Shown here: piece after piece, positions 16,355 to 26,431 of the stretch | Layout: every line of letters starts with the position of its first letter | Numbering within the stretch: position 1 is the first letter of the stretch | Source of the DNA: an uncultured Blautia sp. | GTDB taxonomy: Bacteria > Bacillota > Clostridia > Lachnospirales > Lachnospiraceae | Direction of reading: 5' to 3' | NCBI GenBank assembly: GCA_945864225.1 | Contig: CAMBAL010000019.1 | Location: 1 to 38,683 of the forward strand | DNA: 38,683 nucleotides | Notes under the pieces: model-generated | The model's input: the letters and a program-made list of their open reading frames with translations, nothing else | What the model was told of the DNA's origin: nothing | Database searches by the model: none | Made by a program: the position numbers and the translations under genes

Positions 16355-16540
16355 CTTTCTGTTATTGTATTTTTCTGTTACTGTATTTTTCTGTTACTAC
16401 ATTTTCTATTACTGTGTTTTTCTATTATTGCATTTTTCTGTTACTGCATTTTCTATTACCGCATTTTTCTGTTTCTGGATTTTCTATTACCGTATTTTTC
16501 TGTTTCTGGATTTTCTATTACCGTATTTTCCTGTTACTGA
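16355..16540. repeat. Degenerate 16-17-bp tandem repeat array, about 12 units
   Basis: The unit is close to TTTTTCTGTTACTGTA on the + strand, with variants such as TTTTCTATTACCGTA. The array ends a few bases from the MutS-like stop codon and fills the gap to the two-TM gene. Units differ from one another by one to four bases. The apparent reading frame through it is low complexity and lacks a ribosome binding site. The rest of 16158-16354 has only the repeat at 16203. Confidence 0.85.
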
Positions 16541-16544
16541 ATAA

Positions 16545-18269
16545 TTACTGATTCTTTCCATATTTCGCCTCTTCCAGCAATTCATAGGTAACACCATACT
16601 TCTCTGCGATATCATGCGCATAGGACAAGCCTTCCGGCGGAGCAACACGAAGTCTGTAAGAACGCTTTCCTCCTTCTGTTTCCGTAATAAGACTGGCCGC
16701 CTTGCTTTCTCCGCTCTCCCTGTTCAGGCTGTCAACTTCTCGCGCCAGCTTATGCATATGGGTATTAAAGATTGTACGAATTCCCATTTTCAGCAAAATA
16801 CGAACCACATCCCGCGCAATAAAAAATCCTTCCTCAAACGAGGTCGTGGAAAATGACTCATTCAAAAGTAAAAGGCTCTGCGGAGTTGCCTGCAGAAAGA
16901 TTTCCCGGAAACGGCTGGATTCCTCACCAAGCCTTCCCAGATCCATAGTCTGATTTTCATCAGCAGGATAATGCGTAAAAATATTATCCGCAGGACTGAA
17001 GGAAAAAGAATCCGTAGGAACATAGATTCCTCCCTGTGCAAGAAGAAACGCCACTCCCACCGCCTGCGTAATCGTAGTTTTACCGCCTCTGTTCGCCCCG
17101 GTCAGAATATACACACGATGGTCCGCATCAAAATCCAGATCATTTCCCACAATTCCGGAACTGCTTTCCTTTTTTTCCATAAATGACTGGGCAAGCTTCA
17201 GATTATACAATCCGGATGCATGCATTTCTCTCTTTTCGCTGTCCAGGATCTGAGGTTTGCACATGTGGAACCCCTGTGACTGCAGTTTTTCCACATATTC
17301 TGCCCAGTAAATATAATACAAAAGTTCCGGCAAAAGAGCGGAAATTGTCGTCGTACTGACAGAAACATGTCTGGAAAGAATATGTTTCAGTTTTTTTACA
17401 ATCCTTGTAAGCATGGAAGTCATCGCCCGGTCCAGAATGTGCGTCACGTCTCTGCTTGGCGCGTCATTAGACACTCCTGCCATTCCGGCCAGTGCCATTG
17501 CCTGCATTCCCGGCACCAGAGCGATTGCAGCCCGCTCCATCCCTGCTGTTTCCAGCGCATCATGTCCAGGCGTACGGAAGGTATACTGATTTTTCCATTC
17601 ATTTCCTTTCTGGATTTCATCTCTTCGATTCAGAAAATCACAGAAATTTGACACAATACCGGATTTTGTAAACGTTTTGTCATTGATTGACACAATTCCC
17701 ACTTCCGATGGTTCATAACGATCATTCAGATTCACACCAAGTGTCACACTTTTTACCTTGGATGTCTCTACTTTCAGTGCATCAATATCTTTTTTCAATT
17801 CTGAAAATCCGGCATCTTCGTATAATTTCCGTACATATTCCTTCAGTGCCAAAAATCCTTCAGACTGTATTTCTACTTCACTGAGGCAGGTATGGATTCC
17901 CTGCACACACTGAATATATTCATTCATCTCATCCAGCCTGTGCACAAGATCCCATACTCCGGAAGCATCCGATTCTTTTCCGAAACTTCCATAAGTCTTC
18001 AGAAAGTCCACCCGGTCCAGCAGTTTTCTCATCTGTTCCCGAAGCTGCGGAAACCGGAGGATATCTTCAAAGACATCACATCGATACTGTATCACACGCG
18101 GATCACCGGTAATATGTGTCATCACACTTCGTATAATTTTCCGCTCCGGCTCCATTTCAGACAGAAGGCTGCAGAAACCATCCACCGCCAGATCATGAGC
18201 CGTATCCTCCGGTAAAATCTGATATTCCGGCATCACATTTCCCGGATAAAGTAAACTGAATTCCTGCAT
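16545..18269 (-). CDS. MutS-like ATPase lacking the mismatch-recognition domain
   Basis: A 574-residue protein with the MutS core. A helical lever/clamp region fills the first 370 residues or so, and the ABC-type ATPase has Walker A TGANRGGKTT (about 397-406). The signature-like region is DLGRLGEESSRFREI, followed by Walker B SLLLLNESFSTTS and a His switch in FNTHMHKLA. The N-terminal mismatch-binding and connector domains of true MutS (about 850 aa) are absent. The Walker B has Asn where MutS has Asp before Glu. It is neither MutS1 nor the Smr-bearing MutS2. It lies divergent to a Y-family polymerase, suggesting a DNA repair or recombination role. Confidence 0.82.
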   Translation of the reverse strand: MQEFSLLYPGNVMPEYQILPEDTAHDLAVDGFCSLLSEMEPERKIIRSVMTHITGDPRVIQYRCDVFEDILRFPQLREQMRKLLDRVDFLKTYGSFGKESDASGVWDLVHRLDEMNEYIQCVQGIHTCLSEVEIQSEGFLALKEYVRKLYEDAGFSELKKDIDALKVETSKVKSVTLGVNLNDRYEPSEVGIVSINDKTFTKSGIVSNFCDFLNRRDEIQKGNEWKNQYTFRTPGHDALETAGMERAAIALVPGMQAMALAGMAGVSNDAPSRDVTHILDRAMTSMLTRIVKKLKHILSRHVSVSTTTISALLPELLYYIYWAEYVEKLQSQGFHMCKPQILDSEKREMHASGLYNLKLAQSFMEKKESSSGIVGNDLDFDADHRVYILTGANRGGKTTITQAVGVAFLLAQGGIYVPTDSFSFSPADNIFTHYPADENQTMDLGRLGEESSRFREIFLQATPQSLLLLNESFSTTSFEEGFFIARDVVRILLKMGIRTIFNTHMHKLAREVDSLNRESGESKAASLITETEGGKRSYRLRVAPPEGLSYAHDIAEKYGVTYELLEEAKYGKNQ

Positions 18270-18394
18270 ATGATTATTCTCCCTTTCATTAATCCAAATT
18301 AAAAAAATCCAACACTAATTTTCTTTCAGACCTTCAACGAAAAAATTACAAAATAGAATTGCACTCTGTCACTCGCCCTTTCGCTCCAGACCAT

Positions 18395-18437
18395 TTGACA
18401 TTCCATCTCCTGTCCCGTATAATCGAACTGGAGTTTT
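18395..18437 (+). promoter_or_regulatory. Consensus promoter with overlapping LexA-like box for the Y-family polymerase
   Basis: TTGACA (18395-18400), a 17-base spacer and TATAAT (18418-18423) are perfect. Immediately after the -10 comes CGAACTGGAGTTTTG (18424-18438), matching the Firmicute LexA pattern CGAAC-N4-GTTYG with one change. A repressor there would block initiation. This fits the SOS control known for polymerases of this class. The remaining divergent gap 18270-18573 holds a MITE fragment (18462-18481) and no gene. Confidence 0.72.
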
Positions 18438-18461
18438 GTTTTTTCATAGAAATCACTGGAA

Positions 18462-18481
18462 TAAATTTTCAAACACAATCT
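18462..18481. repeat. MITE-like repeat, right-end fragment
   Basis: AAATTTTCAAACACAATCTA matches the element's right end with two substitutions. It lies in the 5' leader of the Y-family polymerase. Confidence 0.6.
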
Positions 18482-18573
18482 AATCCTGAATATTCTTTCC
18501 TTAACGTAAAATAATAAAACAACACGACTCAATCACCACACTTTATCGCACACCCCGGAAGGAGGACTGCCAT

Positions 18574-20127
18574 ATGGATCGCATTTACATCGCCATAGAC
18601 CTGAAAAGCTTTTATGCATCTGTCGAATGCCGGGAGCGTAGGCTTGACCCGATGACCACCAACCTTGTGGTCGCGGACGCTTCCAGAACATCGAAAACCA
18701 TCTGTCTGGCAGTCTCTCCCTCTCTGAAAGCACACGGCATTCCCGGACGTCCACGGCTTTTTGAAGTAATACGGAAAGTACGCGAAATCAATGCCCGAAG
18801 AATGTCAGATGCCATTCGCTGTCGGGCCATTTGTCGGGATTCCAGCGGAACATATGCATTTTCCGGTTCTTCTTGCGATGCGGAACAACTGAAAAAGAAT
18901 CCTTCTCTGGAACTATCTTACATCACCGCTACACCACGTATGGCCAAATACATGGAGGTATCTGCTTCCATTTACAGTATTTATCTGAAATACGTTGCAC
19001 CGGAGGATATTCACGTTTACTCCATTGATGAAGTCTTTATCGATGCCACGGAATATCTCTCGGTTTATCATAAGAATGCCAGAGAACTGGCAATGACCAT
19101 GATCCAGGATATTCTTCACACGACTGGAATCACAGCCGCTGCCGGAATCGGTACAAACCTTTATCTGGCAAAGGTCGCCATGGATATTGTCGCCAAACAT
19201 GTCCCGGCTGACCGAAACGGCGTCCGGATCGCGGAACTGAACGAACAAACCTACCGTCAGCTTTTATGGACACATGAACCAATTACCGATTTCTGGCGTG
19301 TAGGAACGGGATATGCCCGAAAACTTCATGAAAACGGTCTTTTTACCATGGGCGATATTGCGCGCTGCTCTATCGGAAAGCCTGATGAATATTACAATGA
19401 AGACCTCTTATATAAACTTTTTGGCATCAATGCAGAGCTTCTGATCGACCATGCCTGGGGATGGGAACCCTGCACCATTGCTGAAATCAAACAATATAAA
19501 CCACAGGATAATTCTGTAGGATCCGGTCAGGTTCTCTCACATCCGTATGACTTTGAAAAAGCCCGGCTGGTAACCAGAGAAATGACGGATCTTCTGGTTC
19601 TGGATCTTGTGGATAAAAATCTCGTCACTGACCAGCTGGTTCTGACCGTAGGTTACGATATCGAAAACCTTACCGGTGATCGTGCCGGCAGCTATCACGG
19701 TCCTGTTACCGTCGACCGGTACGGCCGCCGTGTCCCCAAACATGCGCACGGCACAGAAAATCTGGGAAAATACAGCAGTTCCACCAGACTGATCACTGAT
19801 TCCATGATGAAGCTTTATGACCGGATCGTTAACCGTGATCTTCTCATCAGACGCATCACCATCTCTGCCGGTCATATCATCCATGAAGCAGATATTCCAA
19901 ATCGGGAACCAACTTTTGAACAGCTTGATCTTTTCACAGACTATGCGGAACTGGAAAAACAGAAACAAAAGGAAAATGCCGAACTGGAACGCGAAAAAAA
20001 GCTCCAGCAGGCTACTCTTGCCATCCGTAAAAAATTCGGAAAAAACGCCATCCTGAAAGGCATGAACCTTCAGGAAGGTGCTACCGCCATGGAAAAAAAC
20101 CGTCAGATCGGCGGACACAAAGCCTGA
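18574..20127 (+). CDS. Y-family DNA polymerase (UmuC/UvrX-like)
   Basis: A 517-residue translesion polymerase. Catalytic acidic residues are in [14 protein letters not shown] (residues 5-18, first Asp) and YSIDEVFID (about 149-157, Asp-Glu). The thumb and little-finger domains follow, with the helix-hairpin-helix region around [26 protein letters not shown] charged coiled tail (about 455-490) ends it. It is longer than DinB (about 350-410 aa) and resembles Firmicute UvrX. ATG 18574 follows AAGGAGG. The YolD-like gene comes 24 bases later, the usual partner, and the promoter has a LexA-like box. It would copy damaged DNA with low fidelity. Confidence 0.93.
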   Translation: MDRIYIAIDLKSFYASVECRERRLDPMTTNLVVADASRTSKTICLAVSPSLKAHGIPGRPRLFEVIRKVREINARRMSDAIRCRAICRDSSGTYAFSGSSCDAEQLKKNPSLELSYITATPRMAKYMEVSASIYSIYLKYVAPEDIHVYSIDEVFIDATEYLSVYHKNARELAMTMIQDILHTTGITAAAGIGTNLYLAKVAMDIVAKHVPADRNGVRIAELNEQTYRQLLWTHEPITDFWRVGTGYARKLHENGLFTMGDIARCSIGKPDEYYNEDLLYKLFGINAELLIDHAWGWEPCTIAEIKQYKPQDNSVGSGQVLSHPYDFEKARLVTREMTDLLVLDLVDKNLVTDQLVLTVGYDIENLTGDRAGSYHGPVTVDRYGRRVPKHAHGTENLGKYSSSTRLITDSMMKLYDRIVNRDLLIRRITISAGHIIHEADIPNREPTFEQLDLFTDYAELEKQKQKENAELEREKKLQQATLAIRKKFGKNAILKGMNLQEGATAMEKNRQIGGHKA

Positions 20128-20150
20128 AAGAAAGAAGGAGAATCCAAATC

Positions 20151-20606
20151 ATGTCAAAAGATCCGCACCGTTATGATGATATCATTCATCTTCCTCACCA
20201 TCAGTCACAGGTTCATCCTCACATGTCTCTTTCTGACAGGGCCGCACAATTTTCTCCCTTTGCCGCTCTGACAGGGTATGACGATGCCGTACAGGAAACT
20301 GCCCGTCTGACAGAATCCCGTATCGAACTGGATGAAAATGCCAGAGTTCTTCTGGATGAACGACTCCGACTTCTGCAGATAAACCTGGAAGAACACCCTT
20401 TTGTTACTTTTACCTATTTCATCCCGGATTCCCGGAAGGAAGGCGGTTCCTACTCTCTTGCCGCCGGTATAATAAAAAAACTGGACCTTCTTCACCGCAC
20501 GATTACACTGTATGCAGACAATGGGATTTCAGACGGTACCGAAATCCCTATTGACGAAATCACCGCCATAGAGGGTGAAATTTTCCGCAGTATGTCTGTT
20601 AGATAA
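20151..20606 (+). CDS. YolD-like family protein
   Basis: A 151-residue YolD-like protein. [21 protein letters not shown] (about residues 25-45) is the hallmark start of the family, followed by a helix and a beta domain ([20 protein letters not shown]). In Bacillus, yolD-like genes are paired with UvrX/YqjW polymerases and are damage-induced; a role as a polymerase subunit like UmuD' has been suggested but not settled. It is 24 bases behind the polymerase gene with its own GGAG, so the two form one operon. Confidence 0.88.
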   Translation: MSKDPHRYDDIIHLPHHQSQVHPHMSLSDRAAQFSPFAALTGYDDAVQETARLTESRIELDENARVLLDERLRLLQINLEEHPFVTFTYFIPDSRKEGGSYSLAAGIIKKLDLLHRTITLYADNGISDGTEIPIDEITAIEGEIFRSMSVR

Positions 20607-20629
20607 TTTTGTTACTCTGTCCAAATATT

Positions 20630-20860
20630 TTACTCAGGAAATTCCAATACCGCTATCTTGGAACGCGGAGTATTTTTCTTCTCTACAACGACCCCCTTTC
20701 GGGATTTCAGTCTCTGGGCAAGTGGAATCGGTGCACTCATTCCCAGAGAATCCTGAAGCATATAAAAATAATTTGCAGACAGATATTCTGTTACTTCATA
20801 TTCCTTACCGATTTCTATCATTGGTCCATTATCTTCAATAGAAAATTCTATCCGTCTCAT
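20630..20860 (-). CDS. Small hypothetical protein, 76 residues
   Basis: It reads MRRIEFSIEDNGPMIEIGKE, with a protein-like mix of residues and a basic stretch (RLKSRKGVVVEKKNTPRSK) near the C-terminus. A GAGGCG lies about 15 bases before the ATG, a poor fit. No known family. It is convergent with the YolD-like gene, 24 bases away. The amino-acid pattern favours a real gene, but it could be chance. Confidence 0.5.
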   Translation of the reverse strand: MRRIEFSIEDNGPMIEIGKEYEVTEYLSANYFYMLQDSLGMSAPIPLAQRLKSRKGVVVEKKNTPRSKIAVLEFPE

Positions 20861-20889
20861 TTCTGTCTCTTTCGCCTCTTTCCATCCAA

Positions 20890-20950
20890 ATACTGATTAT
20901 TTATCATGAATTATTTATCATGAATCTTTTATCATTGATTATTTACCATT
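20890..20950. repeat. Short AT-rich tandem repeat (about four units)
   Basis: TTATTTATCATGAA-type units of 13-16 bases, later units diverged (TTATTTACCATTGG). They lie upstream of the small hypothetical gene, between it and the end of the glycosidase gene. Confidence 0.65.
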
Positions 20951-20993
20951 GGCTCTTCACCGCTGCTTATTCTTCAATTCCTGTATACATTTG

Positions 20994-23459
20994 TTATTTC
21001 CAGCGTTTGAAGGTTACCTTCTCTTCCTGATGCATCGAAATTTCGATCATTTCACCGGAATATTTTCCTTCACGACCATCCGAATGAAGCACCGATACAT
21101 ACTGTCCCGGCCATGGATTCACAAGGCGGCAGGGATGTCCTTTATGGCTGACTACAGTGACCGTATCCACCATTCCATCCTTTAATGATGCACTCACTTC
21201 AAAAGCTCCGCAGGCGCAAAATCCCCGGAACGATGCCTCCGGATGATTTTTCACCGGCCATACAGGGAAAATACGCAGCACTCCCTCATGACTCTGAAGC
21301 ATCATTTCCTGGACTGCATCCGGAATCGTATTCAGTTCTTCAATACCATGGGGATTCTCTTTGAGATATCCATTGGGAAGTCCCCGATGAAGAATCATCT
21401 GCCTCATTTCTTCCCAGATAATATCCGGATCATATCCCACTCTCGCTGCTGCTGCAAAAAACAGGCAGCTCAGATTGGATGCGTTAAATGCTCCTGCTTT
21501 ATAAAAATGCGGATTCTTCACTGGTTCCCCGGACTGTCTTGCTTTTTCCAGTTCATGTATCCCCAGTGCATTTTCCACCAGAGCATGAATATGTACTGTA
21601 TTCCAGGCTGTCTGCAGTTCTTCCGGACTGCTTCCCAGACCAATGGCACTTCCCGGATAAATCTGCATGATATTTCCCGGGAAATGAAAAGACCATTTAC
21701 CGCCCACGCCCTCATCATAATAAATCTCTGTATCCATCAGTTCTTCCGGAAGCAATTCCTCCAGACTTACCTCTGCTTCCGTCCACAGAGTCGGATTCTC
21801 CTGTATTTCGCGAATGGTTCCTTTCGGATAATCTGCCAGATGTTCTGCAATTTCCGTCCATTTCTCCCGCTTTTCCTCATCAAGATCCAGTACACTGCTA
21901 ATCACCGGCATCCAGGTAAAAAAGGTTTTCAGGTAACCAAGTGTATTTACCGGATCTTCCGGCACGCCATGTTCCAGAATATTGCTGTCCGTCCGCTCGT
22001 GCATCCCATCTCCTGCTACATGATAGACGCCATCTCTGCATACAAGATCCTTTTCCCAGAAATCCGCAACACCCCGCAGAAACGGATATACTTTTCGGGC
22101 ATATTCTTCCTCTTCTGTCAGACGGTAACGGAAAATCATATTTAATGCACCATGCAAAGCCGGAGATTTCATATGGAGAAGCAATGCCTCACTGACCATG
22201 CCATGAGGTCCCAGCCCCAACGGATAATAAAGCCCTTCGTGTTCCAGAAGACGTTCTGACATTTCCCCTGTAATGTCCATCAGTTTCAGATACGGACTGT
22301 CATGAGGATCGGACTGCTGAAAATGCCCGGATACCATCAGATTCAGATACGGAGACTGATGATTGTAATTAATCTTATAGTTTCCATTCCATGCAGGACG
22401 GTCAAAGGTACTGATTCCCAGGATATTTGGCGGATACTCCGGGTCCCTGGAGACACTGGCAAGCATATATTTGGAAAGATAATATCTCTCCTCAATCAAC
22501 GGATCATCCAGAGTGATCTCCGAAACAGACCAGAACCTCTTCCACCAGGATAAATTCTGACTTCTCAGCTTTTCAACCTCTGCATATGTCATCCAGCGGG
22601 CTCTGGATACCGCATACTCATACGGTCTGGAATATTTTGCCCATGAACGCACAGGAAGCACAAAAGTGGCTTTTTCACCTGCAGCTAATTTCTTTGACGC
22701 AATTCTGGAGGTCATATCCCGCTCTTTTGGATTTTCAATAAAACATCCGGCAAATCCATCCTTTGTCGGAATATCCACATGGTCACTGAACTGCCGGTAT
22801 CCGCTGACAATATTTCCCCTGATCTGTTTCACCTGCACCGGACGTCCGCTGATCATTCCCACAAACATTCCATTCTGAATTTCTTCCGATTCACCGCTTC
22901 CCCAGATATCGACCGTACAGTCACATCCTTTTCCGGCTTCGTCCGGAAAATAAAAATCATACTCCAGGTCCAGCTCCAGTTCGGTATCAAATTCTATCAC
23001 CAGCACGTTTTCCATGGCTGCAACCCAGCTTTTCATGATACATTTTCTGCCTTCTTCATCTGTCAGGACAGTCGTTGTCGTTGCAGTCAGAAAATCCTGT
23101 TCTGTATACCAGGATGCGTTTTCCAGAGCCGGAATATCAAATACCATTCTTCCTACCGGACGAGGACTGCCTGCACCCATGGCAGGATCACATTTTGCAG
23201 AAGAGTTATCATGGAAAAACTCCCAGTTCGGAGCGCTTTCCATCTGCCAGAAATCATTCGTGGTGATCCAGAACTGTGGGAAACGGGAATTTCCAGCCAG
23301 TGCTGCCAGCAGGTCTCCATTTCCCAAAATCGGTGCATCTATTTTTGTTCCGGCATCCTGCCAGATTTTCCAACGTCCTCCTCCGGACACATCTACATTC
23401 CCGTTCGGCACTGCAGCCGGTGGTGTGTGAAATATTGTTTTATTTCTTTCTACAGTCAT
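20994..23459 (-). CDS. Glycoside hydrolase, GH95-like, cytosolic
   Basis: An 821-residue protein with the layout of GH95 alpha-L-fucosidases/galactosidases. An N-terminal beta-sandwich (about 1-280) is followed by an (alpha/alpha)6 barrel (about 320-740) and a C-terminal beta domain. RPAWNGNYKINYNHQSPYLNLM matches the conserved W-G-N-Y-N region, and DAVQEMMLQSHEGVLRIFPVWP matches the barrel-end signature. There is no signal peptide or sortase motif, so it must act on imported oligosaccharides. The ATG follows AAAGGAG. It has no sugar transporter beside it. Specificity is unknown; some residues around the barrel deviate from classic fucosidases. Confidence 0.78.
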   Translation of the reverse strand: MTVERNKTIFHTPPAAVPNGNVDVSGGGRWKIWQDAGTKIDAPILGNGDLLAALAGNSRFPQFWITTNDFWQMESAPNWEFFHDNSSAKCDPAMGAGSPRPVGRMVFDIPALENASWYTEQDFLTATTTTVLTDEEGRKCIMKSWVAAMENVLVIEFDTELELDLEYDFYFPDEAGKGCDCTVDIWGSGESEEIQNGMFVGMISGRPVQVKQIRGNIVSGYRQFSDHVDIPTKDGFAGCFIENPKERDMTSRIASKKLAAGEKATFVLPVRSWAKYSRPYEYAVSRARWMTYAEVEKLRSQNLSWWKRFWSVSEITLDDPLIEERYYLSKYMLASVSRDPEYPPNILGISTFDRPAWNGNYKINYNHQSPYLNLMVSGHFQQSDPHDSPYLKLMDITGEMSERLLEHEGLYYPLGLGPHGMVSEALLLHMKSPALHGALNMIFRYRLTEEEEYARKVYPFLRGVADFWEKDLVCRDGVYHVAGDGMHERTDSNILEHGVPEDPVNTLGYLKTFFTWMPVISSVLDLDEEKREKWTEIAEHLADYPKGTIREIQENPTLWTEAEVSLEELLPEELMDTEIYYDEGVGGKWSFHFPGNIMQIYPGSAIGLGSSPEELQTAWNTVHIHALVENALGIHELEKARQSGEPVKNPHFYKAGAFNASNLSCLFFAAAARVGYDPDIIWEEMRQMILHRGLPNGYLKENPHGIEELNTIPDAVQEMMLQSHEGVLRIFPVWPVKNHPEASFRGFCACGAFEVSASLKDGMVDTVTVVSHKGHPCRLVNPWPGQYVSVLHSDGREGKYSGEMIEISMHQEEKVTFKRWK

Positions 23460-23654
23460 ACTCTTCTCCTTTTCTTTTTTATTTCAAATCTGTTCGGATT
23501 GTGTATTTCAGATATCTTTTACAGCAAAATCGAAGCCGTTTCCCGAAGCATGTGTGCCCCTTCATAATACTTCCATTCTTTTCTGTCTGACAGCTATTTT
23601 CTCTTTACATTCTGTAATCTCTGTTCACAGTAACTTTATTCAGCATCACAGGCA

Positions 23655-24263
23655 TTATAGCCAGACATTCAAAAGTAACAGAACAAACATTCCAACTGCC
23701 GCCAATAATCCGACTCTGTACATCCATTGATTCATTATTCCTCTGGAGGAACATAATCCGAGACTGACTCTTCCCTGAAGCGGATAAAACAGCCGCAGTC
23801 CTTTGAGATTGAGAAAATCAAGAACCAAATGCGACAAAAACGCTATCTGAAAATACGGTATCATATCTGGCAAAAAAATATCCGTACATCCGGTCAGCAG
23901 TACAAGCGCCAGCAGAGAATGCATAAACGACCTGTGGGGCTGTTCCTTCCCATATGCACAAATCACCAGAAATACCGCCGCTGCAATCACAACTCTCGCA
24001 ACAGAGCTGTCTCTCATAATCATCTGATAAATGCCCACATGCCACTTATATTCAACCGCAATCATTGCTGCTGCCGCAAGAAACGAAACAAATATAATCT
24101 TATTCGCCTCTTTATGGCTTTCAGAAGTTCCGCTGTCAATATCACTGATCACCGCTCCCACTGCCGAAATGCCGGTTCCCAGTATCAGTTCCTGAATGGT
24201 CTTTGGCCGCAGAAAAGCCAGACTCACTGCCACGCCTACCGCCATATGTGTTTTTCCAAGCAT
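23655..24263 (-). CDS. YdjM-like membrane protein (metal-dependent hydrolase family)
   Basis: About 202 residues with five or so membrane segments. It shows the YdjM/DUF457 pattern: MLGKTHMAVGVAVSLAF at the start, SDIDSGTSESHKEANK, PHRSFMHSLLAL in the middle and FLSHLVLDFLN near the end. The His and Asp residues are conserved and thought to bind metal in the membrane. E. coli YdjM is LexA-controlled; no such box is clear here. I start at ATG 24263, preceded by GGGGG; the longer frame adds 14 unrelated residues. The exact function of the family is unknown. Confidence 0.87.
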   Translation of the reverse strand: MLGKTHMAVGVAVSLAFLRPKTIQELILGTGISAVGAVISDIDSGTSESHKEANKIIFVSFLAAAAMIAVEYKWHVGIYQMIMRDSSVARVVIAAAVFLVICAYGKEQPHRSFMHSLLALVLLTGCTDIFLPDMIPYFQIAFLSHLVLDFLNLKGLRLFYPLQGRVSLGLCSSRGIMNQWMYRVGLLAAVGMFVLLLLNVWL

Positions 24264-24344
24264 GAATACCCCCTGTATTTCCTGCTGTTTCGTACAGCAA
24301 ATCATCCATAACTATATCACTTGCCTGTTTTCTCTTTATCATCG

Positions 24345-26375
24345 TTATATTTCCTGCAGCATGGAAAACGCCTTCATCAATTCTTTCTCTCCATAGTCGT
24401 CAAATGCAACCGTTATCATGTCATCAGATTCCCGGATCACCGTCCCCTGTCCATATTTTGGATGCTCTACCCGTAGAGCAGAGGTTTCTGATATGACGCT
24501 GCCTTCCATACGGTGTTCTTTCTCTTCCAGATCTGCCGAAGTCTTCTGGCGCTCTTCCAGCACCATGCGCTTCATCTTCTGCAAATGTTCCGCTGCAGCT
24601 TTCGGGTCTTTCCCAAAGCCTTCCGGGATTTCCGTAAATTCCTTTGGAAAAACAGCCAGATATCTGCCGGGGCCCGGTCTCACTCCGACTCCATCCGGAT
24701 TGATGTAACAGGAAATCTCCAGATATTCTTTTGCCCTGGTCATCCCCACATAAAAAAGTCTCCGCTCCTCTTCCTCACTGTCCGGATCACTGCACCGCAG
24801 GGGAATTAGTCCGTCATTGACTCCAATAATAAACACATGGGAAAATTCCAGACCTTTGGAAGCATGAAGTGTCATCAGGCTGACTGCATCTTCCCTTTTT
24901 TCCCCGGACTCCACAGAAAATCCATTCAGCATCACAGAATTCAAAAAATCCCGTATACTCTTATAATTTCTCAGCTGCACAAACAAATTCTCTATCTGTT
25001 CCCGGTCTTTCTGATAAGAGGATGAAGAAGGATGTAGATATTGAGTCAGACACAGCCGGTCTGGCAGGTCTTCATAATCTTTCCCTGTCTCCTCATATTC
25101 CCACATTTTCTGCAGAAGCACAGAAGCTGAACACAGGGATGTTCCTTCACGAAGGGAAGTCAGCTCTTTCAGTGCTTTCTTCGACGTCCATCCTTCTCCA
25201 TACATCTTATCACACAGAACACATACCGCACTGGAAGTATCTTCATGATTCGCAAGAAATCGCAAAACATGTATAAACCAATTCACCACATGGATATCCT
25301 GCAGACTCTTTTTCACAGAAATCTGACAGGGAACCTGATTCTGGGCAAATACTTTTTCCAGAATCTCCGCCTGATTCTGCAGCCTGTAAAACACCGCAAT
25401 CTCTCTATATGCCATGCCCTGTTCATGCAGAGAGCAGATCTTTTCCGCCAAATATTCCGCTTCCTGAAAAGAATCGTAATGTTGCTGAATAACCACTCTG
25501 CCTCCGGGTTCCCTTGTTCCTTCCAGACTGCTTCCATTCTGCTGAAATCGTTTCGATGCCGCCAGGATATTTCCCGATGAACGGTAATTCACAGACAACG
25601 ACAGTTCTCTCGCCTGATATTTCTTCCTGAGCTGATAAAAAATCTGAAACGCACTGCCCCGCCAGCTATAGATCACCTGATTGGGATCCCCTACTGCAAA
25701 AAGATGGGTTTCCGGTTTTTTCATCTGTTCCAGAAGCTCCAGCTGTATCTGATCACAATCCTGCACTTCATCAACAATAATCCAGTCTGGACAAAGGATT
25801 TCCGAATGCGTCTTCAGAAGAAAAATCGCATTCTTCAGAAGATCCCGATATGTCATTTTATTCTGCTTCTTCTTTTCCTCCTCCAGAAGTCTGAGCAGTT
25901 CCGGAAAATCATCCTGATAATCTTTCTTTTTACCGCGTATATGACTGTCCATCTGCTCCAGACGTTTTCTCAGCCTGTTTTTATATTTAATTTTCAATTG
26001 ATATTGCCCGATCAGCTGCTGCGCAAGCTCCAGTTCTTCTTCCGGAAGGCACACCTGAAACTCTTCTGTATACCCCAGTTCTTCCACCGGAAGAAGTGTC
26101 TGCAGCATCCGAAGAGCCACACTGTGAAACGTCCCGAACCATGGTGTTTCTCTGCTTTCTATACCCTGATGGTTCAGACGTTCGCGTATCTCATCTGCTG
26201 CCTTATTCGTAAAAGTCAGCACAATCATATCCTTCAGAGAAACACCTTTTTTCTCATACAGATATCGGATCTTTGAAATGAGAACCGTTGTTTTTCCGCT
26301 TCCCACATTCGCATTGACCAGACAGACATTGCTGTCATCCTGTACCGTTTCCTGCTGTTCCTTATTCAGTTCCAT
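24345..26375 (-). CDS. UvrD/PcrA-like superfamily 1 DNA helicase
   Basis: A 676-residue 3'-5' helicase with all SF1A motifs. These are LNKEQQETV (Q), NANVGSGKTT (Walker A, 21-30), VDEVQDCDQIQ (motif II), AVGDPNQVIYSWRGS (III), LSVNYRSSGNI (IV), MTLHASKGLEFSHVFI (V) and RRLFYVGMTRAKEYL (VI). The C-terminus ends with a Tudor-like stretch (VEHPKYGQGTVIRES) as in PcrA, which contacts RNA polymerase. It follows the MrfA-like helicase gene by about 100 bases that contain a hairpin. A second, housekeeping PcrA probably exists elsewhere; this one looks dedicated to the repair operon. Confidence 0.92.
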   Translation of the reverse strand: MELNKEQQETVQDDSNVCLVNANVGSGKTTVLISKIRYLYEKKGVSLKDMIVLTFTNKAADEIRERLNHQGIESRETPWFGTFHSVALRMLQTLLPVEELGYTEEFQVCLPEEELELAQQLIGQYQLKIKYKNRLRKRLEQMDSHIRGKKKDYQDDFPELLRLLEEEKKKQNKMTYRDLLKNAIFLLKTHSEILCPDWIIVDEVQDCDQIQLELLEQMKKPETHLFAVGDPNQVIYSWRGSAFQIFYQLRKKYQARELSLSVNYRSSGNILAASKRFQQNGSSLEGTREPGGRVVIQQHYDSFQEAEYLAEKICSLHEQGMAYREIAVFYRLQNQAEILEKVFAQNQVPCQISVKKSLQDIHVVNWFIHVLRFLANHEDTSSAVCVLCDKMYGEGWTSKKALKELTSLREGTSLCSASVLLQKMWEYEETGKDYEDLPDRLCLTQYLHPSSSSYQKDREQIENLFVQLRNYKSIRDFLNSVMLNGFSVESGEKREDAVSLMTLHASKGLEFSHVFIIGVNDGLIPLRCSDPDSEEEERRLFYVGMTRAKEYLEISCYINPDGVGVRPGPGRYLAVFPKEFTEIPEGFGKDPKAAAEHLQKMKRMVLEERQKTSADLEEKEHRMEGSVISETSALRVEHPKYGQGTVIRESDDMITVAFDDYGEKELMKAFSMLQEI

Positions 26376-26431
26376 ATACTACAATTCCTTATGATATTTC
26401 ATTTGCATCTGCTGAAAGACGTATTCATCTC

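Noticed and set aside
16208-16540. A 110-residue hydrophobic + strand frame
   Set aside because: It is created by the tandem repeat array and has no ribosome binding site.
16355-16540. Possible CRISPR array
   Set aside because: Units are contiguous 16-17-mers with no unique spacers and no cas genes are present.
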